This document shows positions 46,909 through 60,489 of a stretch of DNA of 64,000 nt, in pieces. This DNA comes from Dysidea avara. Its lineage: Eukaryota; Porifera; Demospongiae; Dictyoceratida; Dysideidae. The translations under genes and the position numbers were made by a program. Numbering within the stretch: the first letter of the stretch is position 1; every line of letters begins with the position of its first letter. The notes beneath the pieces are model-generated. The model saw nothing but the letters and a program-made list of their open reading frames with translations, was not told where the DNA came from and did not search any database. The DNA is taken from NCBI RefSeq assembly GCF_963678975.1, contig NC_089274.1, positions 49,546,900-49,610,899 of the forward strand, given 5' to 3'.

Positions 46909-47655
46909 ATACCCCCTGGATTGGAAACTGCGCCGTGCGCCCATAGACTTTGTACAAGAACCAGTGTCCTTAGGCTGGTTTCGCGTCTCAAAAAATTTAA
47001 TCCTTTTACAGCAGAACGGTGGCATGAACGACTTTATTTTGTAACGAGAATGACTTGAGGTGTTGTTATGATAATTGGCCTGGTTAGTTGGACCACTTCA
47101 CGTCACTTGGTCAGAAGGCTTACAATGGCAGATTACATGCTTTTTTGGAAGCACATTCTTGGCTAAACTAAGTGCTGTAGGTAGAAAAAGAAAGTATCAC
47201 AAGGTTAACTATGCTATAAAGAATTGCTTCGGCTAAATAATATGCCTTCCCATAACTTCTTTGGTAGGTTTTTGAGATGGTATTTTTTGGCAAAATTGGA
47301 AGTACATTCTCTCTATGATTCTAAATAGCATTGCTACACAATTTATACTATGAAGTCATCAAATAATGCTCCATGGTATGGTCTGAGTGCGAAAGGCGTA
47401 GCGTACAGGGTTTCGGTGTTTTCCTTGAATGTGTCCAAACCAGCTGATCTTTGTGTTCAGTTTCGCTTCTACCGTTCGCACAATAAAGAGCCAATTTGCC
47501 TCGAAACTTGCTGTTGGCTTCCAAAACATCTTGAGAAAGAACCTTTTACCAGTGGTGAGTCTTGCTTCGCCCAGAGAAACTTGTCTTGTTATTGAAGGGG
47601 GTGCGAAACCAGCCTGTAACCAGGGGCGCTTACTAGTTTCCAATCCAGGGGGGTA
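46909..47655. mobile_element. 0.75-kb element with TACCCCCTGGATTGGAAACT ends
   Basis: The right end is the inverse, AGTTTCCAATCCAGGGGGG-TA. It sits immediately before the reverse-transcriptase frame at 47662 and may have inserted into that retroelement. Overlapping frames on both strands inside it resemble nothing known. Upstream, 46470-46560 is an ACAT/ACATAC-rich low-complexity stretch. Confidence 0.6.
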
Positions 47656-47661
47656 CATTAT

Positions 47662-49089
47662 CTATGGTTTGAAGCATTGGATGGGCCTGTGATTCGTGCG
47701 GCAGGTCTTCGCACCTCAGGATCTGCAGGCCCTTCTGGTGTAGATGCATGTGGTTGGAGACGTTTGTGTACTTCTTTTAAGTCTGCCTCTGATAAACTAT
47801 GTTGTTCCATTGCTATCTTAGCTTGTTGGCTGTGCACATCTTTTGTTGATCCTGCCTCTTGTGTCTGTAGACTTATAGCTTTGAATAAAATTCCTGGGGT
47901 CCATCCTATTGGTGTAGGAGAGGTAGTAAGACGCATCATTGCCAAGGCTGTTCTGTCAATTATTGGACCTGATATTCAACAGGCTACTGGTTCTCTACAA
48001 TTTGTGCTGGCCAATCTTCTGGAGTTGAGGCTGCAATCCATTGTATGAGAACTGTTTTCAGTGATAAGAATTCCGAAGGTTTTTTACTTGTGGATGCCAG
48101 CAATGCTTTCAATTCACTTAATAGGGCAGTATCTCTGCAAAACACCCAATACACTTGTCCTGCCTTTTCAACCATCCTTATCAACACATCGTTTTCCAGC
48201 ACCACTACATGTCGATGGTGATGTAATTTATTCCAATGAGGGTACCACTCAGGGAGATCCTCTGGCTATGCCTTTCTACGCCTTGTCCACCATACCCCTA
48301 CTTCATAAATTGCCAAATAATGTTATTCATGCTTGGTATGCAGATGATGCTAGTACTTGTGGACAAATTTCACATTTGCGTTTGTGGTGGAACCATCACT
48401 TGGACCACCTTTTGGCTACTTCCCTAGTGCCTCCAAGACTTGGCTTGTTGTCAAGAACAGTACTTGAAACATGCTCAAATGCTGTTTGCTAATACTTGTG
48501 TCAATATAACCACAGATGAGAGGCCTCACCTTGGAGCGGCAATTGGTTCTTCTAATTACATCACTCAGTATGTTTCCAGTAAAATTTCAACTTGGGTTCA
48601 AGAGTTACATCTGCTATCATCGTTTGCTATTACCCAACCCCATGCAGCTTACTCTGCCTTTACACATGGACTAATCAGCAAATGGTTATTCATTGCTCGT
48701 ACTATTCCTGATGTAGATGATCTTTTTCCACCACTTGAGGAATGTATTCGACACACCTTCATTCCTTCGGTAACTGGTCATTCACCTCCTGGTGATTTAG
48801 AGAGATTTGTTGGCTCTCCCCACTCAAATTGGTGGCATGGGTATTATCAACCCCATCAAAATGTGTGCATTTGAGTTTTCTGCCTCCAATAAACTTACCA
48901 AGCCTTTACAATCCCTTCTATAATCTCAGACTGGTACCTTCTCCAATGATATTCGAGGTGAACAATTTTCCATCAAAAAAGAAATTTATCGCTTGAAATT
49001 CTCTGCAACTTCTTCCAGCAAAGCAAGTTTATTAGAAGAAGTCAGTTCCAGTTGAAGAAATCTATTGAATTGGCCTCTGAAAAGGAGCT
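47662..49089 (+). pseudogene. Non-LTR-type reverse transcriptase, frameshifted
   Basis: Segments in order: AGPSGVDACGWRRLCTSF, NKIPGVHPIGVGEVVRRI, then in other frames GQSSGVEAAIHCMRTVFSDK, FLLVDASNAFNSLNR (a catalytic Asp region), EGTTQGDPLAMPFYALSTIP, AWYADDAS (the catalytic ADD), and LGAAIGSSNYITQYVSSK. Each is a standard reverse-transcriptase block, but they lie in three frames with stops. The N terminus is missing at the junction with the element ending at 47655. The intact C-terminal part follows from 49090. Confidence 0.8.
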
Positions 49090-49815
49090 TTGAACTGGCT
49101 AACTGTTCTGCCATTGCAGGAACACAATTTCAGCTTACACAAAACCACTTTTCATGATGCAGTTGCTCTTAGATATGGCTGGGATCCAGCCAGGCTCCCT
49201 CAACATTGTGCCTGTGGCACAATGTTTTCTGTTGAACATTCCTTTACATGCCCCAAGGGTGGCTTTCCATCAATTTGTCATAATGAGATTCGGGATTTGA
49301 CAGCTAGTTTACTTACAGAGGTCTGTCATGAGGTTGAAGTGGAGCCCCATTTACAACCAGTCACTGGTGAGCAGTTTATTTTAGCTTCTTCAAACACCAA
49401 AGATGGAGCTCGTCTTGACATTTCAGCAAATGGTTTTTGGGATGGTCACTGTGAGAAAACCTACATTGACGTAAAAGTTTGCAATCCTCACGCTCCAAGT
49501 AATCAAACCACCAATGCCAAGAGCATTTACAGAAAACATGAATTGAGTAAGAAACGTTTTTATGAGGCTCGTATCCATGAAGTTGAACACAGCTCCTTTA
49601 CTCCTTTAATTTTCTCAGCCACTGGAGGAATGGTTAATGAAGCAACAGTTTTTTACAGGCGTCTTGCCTCCCTGCTATCTGACAAGTGGGACACAAATTA
49701 TGCAGCTGTAATGTGGGTGTGGTGCTGCCTGTCCTTCTCACTTCTGAGGTCTGCAATCAGATGTTTAAGGGATCTAGATCCTCAAAGCGAAAGGGCCATT
49801 TTGGTCATTTGTTAG
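49090..49815 (+). CDS. Retroelement C-terminal domain (zinc site plus nuclease-like)
   Basis: An open frame of 241 residues downstream of the decayed reverse transcriptase. It has a Cys/His cluster CACGTMFSVEHSFTC followed by GGFPSICHNEIRDLTASLLT, then GARLDISANGFW and YIDVKVCNPH. The spaced E, D and D-x-K pattern (EVEPHL ... RLDIS ... IDVKV) is what a PD-(D/E)XK endonuclease shows, and the Cys/His cluster before it fits the layout of restriction-like-endonuclease non-LTR retrotransposons. The HX3C spacing is one residue shorter than the usual motif. It ends SLLRSAIRCLRDLD. It is probably part of one polyprotein, not a separate gene. Confidence 0.65.
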   Translation: MNWLTVLPLQEHNFSLHKTTFHDAVALRYGWDPARLPQHCACGTMFSVEHSFTCPKGGFPSICHNEIRDLTASLLTEVCHEVEVEPHLQPVTGEQFILASSNTKDGARLDISANGFWDGHCEKTYIDVKVCNPHAPSNQTTNAKSIYRKHELSKKRFYEARIHEVEHSSFTPLIFSATGGMVNEATVFYRRLASLLSDKWDTNYAAVMWVWCCLSFSLLRSAIRCLRDLDPQSERAILVIC

Positions 49816-52800
49816 GAACAGCACCAATTAGGTTGAGACTAAATTGCCAGCTGTCTAAATGGTGACTGTCATATAGTGTTTGCTCTTGTTTTTCTCTTTG
49901 TATTTGTATTCATTCATTTGTATAAATAGTTTTCACGTACTTTTACCGTACATTATAAAAATCCGTAACATAAAATATACGCGAAAATGACACCGTCTAT
50001 TAAACACGGCGCCATAACTTCCGCATACTTTAATTTACGGAGATCTGATATGGCTCATCAGAATCCTTGATCAATGGCGAATCGAGTGGTATATAGGAGT
50101 TTGTGAAGTGACCACGAGAAAAGGCAGGATAGAACCTTGCATCGCCAAATTACGCATTCAGATATGTAATAAAACAGCAGGAAAACCTGTTTTTTTTTCG
50201 TATGTTTTATAATGTAACCCGGTATAATGATTGGTTAGACACTTACTTTGGGTGGATTCTTAATCAGCAAATTTTGACACGTAAAATGATACCAAATTTT
50301 AGTGAATTTGGTTGAGGTAACAGGTTGCTTTTCGGGGGTTTTCCCACCCGAGTAATTAAATTCTCCAATATAAAATGCATGGGGGCGCATATTATGTTGT
50401 AATCAATAGTAAATAAATGTTACTATGGTAATGCTAGCGCATTACTTGGGGCGGAATCGTGTAGAGCAATTCAAGGGCTTTAATGTTTTGTATAATGTCC
50501 TCCTGTAAAGATTATGGATGCTAATGCTTGCATTTTTTGTATTTAGTACAAAATGCACGTATTTACATAGGGCAAGTAATGATGGCTGTCAACAAGGTTT
50601 TTCAACCAACCGGTTTGACTAAGCTAAGACTACCAAAATGACATGGAGTTGATTTTTAACTGTTATGATACATAATTCATAAGAACTAATAGCAAAACTT
50701 GATGCTATGTAAAAATTTATTTTGACCACTTCGGTTTACAATTCCCAATAGCTAGCAAGTTTTGATATGACAACAACAAAAAAAGACAATGTGAACCTGA
50801 CTATGAGGTAAGCATTTTTGTAGTACCATACAGTTTGGAGTTCACAGACATTTTTAGAGACATTGTTAGCTTGCTTTCTGATGTATTTCAAGTAATTCAT
50901 ACATATACAAATAAATTATTATATATTATATATTATAATGTGCAGAACCTTAAAAAGAGTGTGTGGCACAAATGAGAATGCCTTTAAGAGCTATTTTCCT
51001 GTACTGGTGTAGTGAAATTTTCAATTATTTGAAGCACATGCAAATATTTCATTTTAGCTATAACTACAAGTTTTGCAATGAATATTATTTCCACTCTATA
51101 AATGACAGGAGAGGTAATAGAAAAGTTAGGCTTAGCAGTAAAAGCATTTTCAGCATAAACCCAAGGGATTCCATCACACTGAGAGGTGTGTCAGTATACT
51201 GAAGGTGTCTCCGGCTTCTGCTGTCACCTCTACCTAAGTCTTCCTTCACTGATGCACCTGATATTGAGTCTTTAGAAAGGTTGCACTACATATAGAGTGA
51301 AGCAATGTGTTGCCATCCCTTAAGGTAAGATGTGTATGCAAGTACTTTGTTTCCTGCAGGGTGGATTGTGGATTGAAACAATCCAAAATATACAATTGAG
51401 GAATTTCCAGTTGAGTTATATTTTGAGGAAGTTTTAGCTAAGATGATCGTGGATTGTAAGTTAGCTATATACAAAAGATAACATGGTGATACATAGCTAA
51501 CATTAGAAGACAAACTGTACTGGAGTTGCTCCTGCAGAAACATTTCCTTTCAATATAGTTACAAGACTTGCATTTTTATTTTTATAACAATGTATTGCTG
51601 TAATCACAAAGTAATAGCAATTGATGTTACATATCTTATACATATGCTATCGTACAAGTCTCTATATGAAATTAAAGGTTTTTAGTGCTGCGTGCTCATT
51701 GTGGTTGATTTCAACCCAAAGCTTGCATATGCAAATCATGAATTGGTATAAGTATATATAGCTACTTGGACTATTTCTTTAGCAACCATCTCTCACCAAT
51801 TTCAAGTATCTACATTGTCAACAATAACTTTTTAATGATCTGATCTCTTTCCAGCTGCTGGGTTGCTATTAAGTAGCACGTTTGGACATTCTCTAACTTA
51901 CAGTGTGAAACTGGTGCTTCAAGTTTGTGAATCTGTTGATTGATGTTAATTATCTTCATTTCCAATCCCAGGTAAGGTATATATTAGTGTCACGGTGATT
52001 ATCATACAATAGGGGATTCCACGAATTTACTAGAAGTCACATACGCTAAAAATCGAAGGGTTTCGTTAGCTATGTACAGACATCCTACGGATCACGTGAT
52101 AGTGTCAACTAACTCTGTAAATAGCTTTAAGATTTTATTTGATAATTATCACCTCTAATGATTATTTTCTTTTTGTACATGAGCAGGACTCATAGGCTTA
52201 TATTATGCCTTTTTTTCCCCTATAATAACGTGATTACTATTTTAACCACAATATGACGTTATACCGGAAACTTTATGTGTAAAAATTGCGTATACTTGTG
52301 CCACGTGCACGAAACCATTCATGCTTCTTTTTTTTTTCCCGGGGTGCCTGCACCCCTTGCCACCACCCCCAGCACCAGATGGTAAAAATGCTGGACAAAA
52401 CGACTGTAAACTCAAAAAATCAATGAGATGGCAACACTTGGCCTTCCGAAATAGCTAGGTCAAGTGCTCCAATAGTCACAGGGCTGCCACGGTGTGACTT
52501 TGCTCCACGCAAACAGGTCACTGCTGACCTGACCTGAACCATTCATGCTCCATGGAGTGACTGAGTCAGTGGTGTTGCTAGGACTGCTGTAACTACTTAG
52601 CCTTCCCAACTCAGATGTAAACATGTGTCTGTAACTGGTGATTAATGACGAAGATCATCGAGGTGAGATTTCACATACAGTACCTGAATCAGTGCACCAA
52701 TCAGAGCACCAGTCACTACTTAATACAAGTTTAATCGAAGGTTAAACAGTGTTAACTTGAAGGTGGCCATAGCAACATTAGTCCATGGGACTAAGGTTAA

Positions 52801-54432
52801 GCACTATGCAGGCAAGGTGTCTGTAAACAACTAACAATAGGGTTAGCTTGATCACTGCATTGTGGTATGCGTTAGAAGGTATCAACAACAGGTTTGAGGT
52901 AGTACCATATGTAGCAGCCTGCCTGTTCTAGATCATTCTATGCTATAGACAGCAGTGGCAGCTAAAAAGCAGCAGTATCACCAATTGTTTGCAGTGCTGG
53001 AAAAGTTTTATTGAGTTGATATTAATCTCCATCAGTATCATATACTCCTCTACAGAATGTATTTCTTATGCCATCTTCCATGAAATGCATGCAGTGTCTA
53101 GGTGAATTACCCATCTGCTGGCTCCCCATGCTGGATCTCCTTGGCTTATGCGAGACAACAAGCACGTGGCTGTGGCGTGCCAAGTCTTGTAACTATCTAT
53201 AAGACCTTAATAGTACCCTACAGGCTACCTACCTGCATTAGTGTACATACATGACCGTCAGCTGCGGAGCTGAACAAACTGCTGTAGTTGTGACTGAGAC
53301 ATAAGATATACTTGCTGCCACAATAGCATCTAAATGGCAAGCTGAAAGTATGCCTACCACAGCCACATTTGATGTCATCCTGGGATGGATGGTCTTGTTG
53401 TAGCTCAGTGGAGATTGAAGTTCCTGTACTACACCCTGTAGCTTTAATATCAACTCAATAAAACTCTTCCACCAAGCTTTAATATCAACTCGATAACACT
53501 CACTTCCTGATTAATTTGTTGCATGATATGGGTGTACCTTACAGGGATGCTGTACATAGAGGTGTACCTTCCCAGCGATCAGGGGTACACCTAGACTCAT
53601 GGTAAACACAGCTTATGTTTGTTCTCAAGTTGCAGAACATCTTACTTTTAAAAGACAAGGCAGTAAACGAATACTTTTTACCACTCTACCAAGAGTTTCC
53701 TAGATTAATTAGCCTGAGGTGAAATAGTACACACTCTTGAACTGTGGGATTTATAGAATTTTGTTTTAAATTGCTGCGAGATACATTTCACAGGTACACA
53801 TGCATTTAAGTATTTTTGGAGTTTTTCATTGTTTGCGAAACATAGTTCAGTGTTGGGTCAATTCGCTCAATAATCACAAAATGAGAGCAGTGATTTATAG
53901 ATATGAAACACAAATAGTTGGCTTAGAATGCTAAGAATTATCAAAAGTTTTATCAGAAATTAAAGCATAAAGTATGTACATAACCACACCCAAATGATAC
54001 CTCTTAGAATTAGAAGTGTTTTTTACCCTTGACCAGAGCGATTTTTAATGGGACAAACTCATTATTAGTCAATATTTGTTGTGAACACCTCATGCACTAC
54101 TGTGTTTGCCCTTCGGGGCTCAACTAGTAAAGAATATTACTGACCAGATGTACAACTTACAAACTTGCTGTATGGTGGGGGTGTATCTGGCGACTTGCTG
54201 TATGGTAGGAGTAACTATATTGGCTTGCCGTATAGTAAGGATGAATCTTCCAGCTTGTTGTAGATTCAACCTTTTGGTCACAGTCAACCAACCTTTTGGC
54301 CACAGCTAAAGCTCCATTTTATTTAGTCCCCTGTCTATTGTACATAGCTAACATTTGCAAAGTTGGGATTTTACTACTTTGCAAGTAATTGTACCCACTG
54401 TGATTTTAAGGTCATCTCCTAGCTATGCATTT
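49816..54432. other. Intergenic, no recognised gene
   Basis: About 4.6 kb without a supported gene. It contains a short duplication AGCTTTAATATCAACTC (53440-53505), a G/C-rich palindromic patch CCCGGGGTGCCTGCACCCC near 52339-52357, and TTGCTGTATGG repeats near 54165-54240. Frames here are short and protein-unlike. Confidence 0.5.
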
Positions 54433-57324
54433 GGGTCATTCCATACCAAATCAACAAAAAAAAAACCCGGACCCCTTTCAATTTTCATGAAATTTGGCAC
54501 AAACGTGGCCCCTTTCAAGAAACTTTCTCACACCAAAATCTGGCTCATTTCATAGGTCTCCCTTTAAGTTATGACCACTCAAAGTTTCTGCTGAAAATTT
54601 TATTTTGCTTACATGTCTTCAATAAAATGACCATAACTTTGCTTGTGATTGATGTAGAAACATCTGGTTTAGATTTTTGAAATGCTTATTAAATTCACTT
54701 TCAGTTGATATATAATGTTTTATAATTGCTCAAAGGAAAAAGTCGAACCACAAAAATGTAGCTTTTTTCTTTGATCTTAATTTTCAAAAATATATATTCT
54801 TTGATTAAATTTATTTTTGGTTTACATGTTGCTTTAACACCCATCATTCACCACTGTGAGTTTAAAGTTGGGACCAATAGTAGATCATGAGTTATAAGTG
54901 TTAATGTGTAGCCTTGTAATCACTGCTGTTTGTATGGTATTTTTTGGTGTAATTTCCAATACCAATTGCAAGTTACCTTATATTGGTATGTCAAAAATCA
55001 TTTTATGCATTAAAATAGTTAGGGTTTGTATTGACAAGGGCTCACTACACTGAAACCATACTAACAGAGCCACTTTTAAAGCTAAGAAAGTTGGAGCAAT
55101 AATAAGGCTGCCTAATAAAAGAATCACTGATTATGTTATTGCTGTAAGTTCAGTGTCCTATAAAATAGAGGTGGTCTTATTATAGAGGTAGCTATATTTA
55201 TAAAGGATTTACTGTATAACTAATGATATTCCAATGTATTCTTTCAATTTTACTTACTGTACAATAATATTCGGCCACAGATTATGATGATAGTTTCCAA
55301 TCTTATACGCATGTATAATGGATGCAAACGACAGTTATTCATACATATGTACATGTAAAGTGGAATCGAAATGTCATGTCTTAGTGATATCCAAAGCTTC
55401 GTGGTCTTAATACCTAGATAGCTGCTTCGTATAGTTGCATTAGAGTAGAAATATTCTATTTTAAGCTGGCCTTTATAAAATGGTGGCATTTAAGGTAGCT
55501 GCTAAGATATGTTACACTGTATATCACTCTGAATCATACTCTGAAAGTGAATGCCTACTACTGCATGGCCACTTTAAAGGCCACCTTTATATGTTTGAAC
55601 CTATAAATAATGCCTTTGCTGGAAAAATGTACACTTCTAAAACCACAATGCATTGTCTTACTCGTCAAATTAAAAATTTGATGGAATAGAGTGGAAAGTG
55701 GCCACCTGTATAGAAAGGCCACCACTCCAATAAGGCCAATTTTAAATTGTTACTGTACACTTATGCAAATGTATTAAGCAGCTACCTGCACATTAAGGCC
55801 CATAAATTTTGGCCCTAAGGTAACTGGCTTAAACTCCATACATCAACTGTATCATGATAAAAATAGCAATGTAGCTCATAATTTGATTCTGTAATTGAGA
55901 ATCATAGAGTCATAGAAATGTTCCATAGAAATTACATTGTAGAAAGGTTCACTACAGCAATTGCACACTGATACATATCTATAGCTTTAAGTGAAATACA
56001 TCAACAATCGATTAAAGAAAGGGTCAAGGCAACTAACTTCAAAGTTAAATCAGAGTGTTATAGTAAACGTTAAGACTGAAACTGGTGTATATTGCATGAC
56101 AGTCTCTACAATCATTCACATGGAAACTTGATACATTGATATCAGTACACAATTGAATTTTTGAAGGTATAAGTTGAAAAGACTGTTAATACTACATCAG
56201 TCGTTCATTACTACTTGTTAGAAAAGCTCTAGTAGATTACAATATTGAAACATTCATGCCTGTGTGACTGCAGCTACATAACATTGTTTTATTTGTAAGT
56301 GTTTCAAATTACAGTGGAACTTGTCTTAGCAGCCACCTGTAATGAAAGGCCACCTTTCTATAAAGGGCCAACTTTAAATTGTTCAAGTAAGAGATTTGTG
56401 CACATCAAACTATATAAATAGCCACCTACATTATTAAGGCCAAAAAAAATTGGCCTTACTGGCTTAGACAGTTTCCACTATAGCTACATTTGTGTATCAA
56501 AATACGTACTTGCATATCAACAATCAGCATTAAATGCTAACAGTAGCAGTAGCAGTTACTGTAGCTAGTGAAAATGTCATCAAGTTCAATATTTCACTAC
56601 TATACAATAGACTTGGTGTCATAATCAGAAACAATATATACAAGCTTGATAAGGGGTAAATTACTTGAGTATATGTATTTAATTACAAGCTTTTACTGGG
56701 TTTTCTTACAAAACATAAACAAATTAACTTTACTTACAAACCAACAATGTATAAAATAATTGTGACGTACTATTATATAAAGTTACTTGCAATTGGTATT
56801 GCATCTTAGCGTATTTGAACCATACAAACAGCAGTGATTACAAGGCTACACATTAACACTTATAACTCATGATTTACTATTGGTCCCAACTTTAAACTCA
56901 CAGTGATGAATGGTAGGTATTAGAGCAACATGTAAACCAAAAATAAATTTAATTAAAGAATATATATTTTAGAAAATTAAGATCAAAGGAAAAGGCTACA
57001 TTTTTGTGGTTTGACCTTTTCCTTTGAGCAATTATAACACATTATATATCACCTGAAAGAGAATTTAATAAGCATTTCAAAACTCTAAACCAGATGTTTC
57101 TACGTCAATCACAAGCAAAGTTATGGCCATTTTATTGAAGACATGTAAGCAATATAAAATTTTCAGCAGAAACTTTAAGTGGTCATAACTTAAAGGGAGG
57201 CCTATGAAATGAGCCAAATTTTGGTGTGAGAAAGTTTCTTGAAATGGTCCATTTTTGTGCCAAATTTCACGAAAATCAAAAAGGGGTCCGGATTTTTTTT
57301 TGTTGATTTGGTATGGAATGACCC
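54433..57324. mobile_element. 2.9-kb element with roughly 500-bp inverted repeats
   Basis: The left arm (54433-54940) begins GGGTCATTCCATACCAAATC; the right arm (56820-57324) is its inverse. They stay alignable through TGAAATTTGGCACAAACG, ACATGTCTTCAATAAAATGA and GAGTTTAAAGTTGGGACCAA. ATTT flanks the element at 54429-54432 and 57325-57328, a possible 4-bp duplication. The middle has direct repeats of a GCCACCT/AAGGCC sequence (55690-55830 and 56325-56465) and no convincing transposase. Confidence 0.8.
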
Positions 57325-58151
57325 ATTTACAATTAGCTAGCTATGAGACACATATAAAAAATTTAATAATTTAGTTAACTACACAAACCAATAGACTGGT
57401 TTAGATAGTAAAGAGTCTGACCATCATGTTTGCAATACGATTAATACAACAATCACTGACAATAGATGCAGTAATTAATTAGAACCATACACACATGCTC
57501 AATCTTTACAATCATGAAAGTATTATGTGTCATGTGATACAGTAATTATAAAGCTAGTCATTATATACAGTAATAATAATAATAATAATAAAGAGTTAAT
57601 TACATGTTCATATCGTCACTTAGCAGTCAGCTTATTGTCAGGATGTAAGTTTAAAAGGTAAACAAGGGATTGAGAAATTCCAAAAAAAGTTAGTGACTAC
57701 TCTATTAGGATATTTAATCTGCAAACACAACACCTTTGGTAGCTTTATAATAGAGCACAAGAATTGATGATACATGCAATTTTCCCCTTCTGTATTTGAT
57801 ATACTGATAAGATGTGCTTTGGTAGCACCCAAATGTGCAAAATTTCAACAGCTCCAGTCAAAAATAGTACCTCTCAGTGCTACCATAACACTTTTAACTG
57901 TGTTGACATAGTATGTGTCTGACACTTGAATCAGTTCATGAGCCTGAGAGACACCAAACATACAGATTTGTATGGACAATCAGTGTGTCCCATTGCCGAT
58001 CCTTTTGCTTATTCCAGTGTCTCTCACATCACAGAAAGTGCATGCACGTTCAAGGGAACCTTTCTGAAGTTAGATGGTATCATACATCGTAACCCCTGAC
58101 ATGGTACCTGTTACTTTGCAATTGAAAATTCTGATTTCCATGAGAAAATAC

Positions 58152-58204
58152 ATTTCAGTAAGTGGTAAGTTCCTGTACTACAGGAACTTACCACTTACTG
58201 AAAT
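58152..58204. repeat. Perfect 26-bp inverted repeat, 1-nt spacer
   Basis: ATTTCAGTAAGTGGTAAGTT-CCTGTA, one C, then the exact inverse. No target duplication is visible beside it. Confidence 0.9.
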
Positions 58205-58327
58205 TATACATGCAATAAGTCCCTTAAAATTCAAAACACAAGCAAATTAAGAATTGTCTTGTGGCTAGTTTTATTACATTCAATTAATGTTTAGGCATAG
58301 TTTTCCATCAGCTGCAAAACATTATAG

Positions 58328-58445
58328 GCAGCTATGCTATATTAGCAGCTATGCTATATTAGCAGCTATGCTATATTAGCAGCTATGCTATATTAGCAGC
58401 TATGCTATATTAGCAGCTATGCTATATTAGCAGCTATGCTATATT
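58328..58445. repeat. 17-bp tandem repeat, seven units
   Basis: Nearly perfect units of GCAGCTATGCTATATTA. Confidence 0.95.
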
Positions 58446-60489
58446 CTTCAGTATAAACATACAATATATGAGCTTGTTCAAAAGTTGTGTGTGCATGTGT
58501 ATATCCTCTTATGGAGGCTGCACAATATTTAAATAAATTAGCCTTATGATCTTTGTAATTCCATTCACAAATAACTACACTGTAGCTTTTCAAAGCTTGC
58601 CATGTAGAAAGCTCAAACAAGGGCAAAGCTAAACACACATACCACACAAACAGCTACACAATCTCTATAGCAAACCTCATATCCTTGTATTTTATAGAGA
58701 TCCTACAACCTATCTGTGGTCCAATAAAGCTTTTACCATACATTTGGTGTGAGCCATATAAACGTACAATCTAGTAGCTTCTCTCTCAAACTTATACACA
58801 TACATGTCCGCTCTTCACACTTTCACTGTCTTGAGTAATTTCCTGTCATGACTTCTTTATCTCAACAAACTCAGATTGAACACTTACGGGGTATGGCTCA
58901 AGCTGAAAATATTGTAAGCAATTCTTTTATTTGATGTTCTAATTAGTGTGAAAAATAACTGGCTATTACAGTGTTTGTGTATTATTTACTACCATAAATA
59001 GTACCATCATTGCTTTTGCTTTTGCAAAGAAATATCCACAACTTGGTTATTGACCATGTCATGTTTTATTGTGGCCGATATTCTGAAGAAGATTAAACAC
59101 CACATAGATACTTTGATTGGCACATGTGCTTAAAATTAGGTTGTCTGAAACAATTTCCTTTGGAACAGCTATTTTTGCACTCATAACTGCAGCATATAGC
59201 TGGTCTATTGTTCCATGTATGGAATGCTGTGTATAATAGGTAGAACACAGCTGAAAACAAAGAAAGCCAGCACGTTGTTTGCCAGTAGGACACGGGTTGC
59301 AACATTTCAATATCCCTGGCACCTGATGTGTAGAGTCATGAATTATGTTACAATAAAGTTCATGAACAAGTATAAGGACTGAAGTAGCAATTAAATGTGT
59401 TTTAGTTTGACAGTATACAACCTCCCTTGTCTGCTTTCTATTTCTGTAATTCCTAAAATTCCATTTTAAAATGTTTATTGTGAAGTAGTTGATGTCATTA
59501 GGAGTTTACATATCATTGGCCGACCTGTATGTATGGTAATAATAATAATAATAATTATAAGGGGACACATATGTACCATCAAGGTTGAGACGATGATATT
59601 TCTTATAAGCCTCCATGGCAACTTTCTTATTAATGAACACCACCTTAGCTTCTTCTGGGGACATCCTGACATTCTCAAGTTCACCAACAGCTTGACACAA
59701 TTGCTAATAAAGCACACAGGTAATTTCACACCTAAGCACACACACAGAGTAACTCACACTACATACACAAGGAAGGTTGATTACATGTCACAGCCCCCAT
59801 GACATGTTGAAAAGCCAAACATGCTTGTGAATGCAATTTACAAAAGCTAACTGTGGTTCATTAGTTGTACAATTTACATTACTAATGGAGTAATGATTAA
59901 TAATGTCAGGAAGATGGTATCAATGTTCTCCCAACAGCACATTAGGAAAAGGATTTAAATAACACGCTCAAATTTCTCCAATTTCTTTCTACTATAGCAC
60001 ATTTAAATCACTTCCAAAAATCTGCGATATCTATCAGTGCCGTTGGATTTTATATAGAAAATGTATGGGGAATTTGCTACACAGTAGGCCATTCTGACAT
60101 GCCTAAACTTTCTGTGAATTGGGTCTCTTCTAGTATTATTGTACTGGCAGGGAGCTTCTCTACAAGTATCATTACATCCAAAAATTACCACACAAAAAGT
60201 ATATTGAAAATTATAGTTTTCATAATAACATGTTTTGCCATAATAGTGAATAGTCAAATATGTTCAAAATTTTGCCGAAATGCTTTCAGAAAATTTTTCA
60301 CCTATTTAGCTCTATAGTGTTCCCATTGTATTAGCATTATACTAAAAACATTCCTTACAATAATCTTTGAAACTTTAAATCAATGATTGCACTATTAGAG
60401 TATTTCATTAGCTACAAAGTGACTGTTCTATTAGAGAGTATCTATGTACAATGCATTCGAGTGCTCTGCTCTATTAGGGAGTATCAATC

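Noticed and set aside
47359-47692. Overlapping frames on both strands, 81-99 codons
   Set aside because: They are inside the TACCCCC-ended element and mirror each other across strands; no protein family seen.
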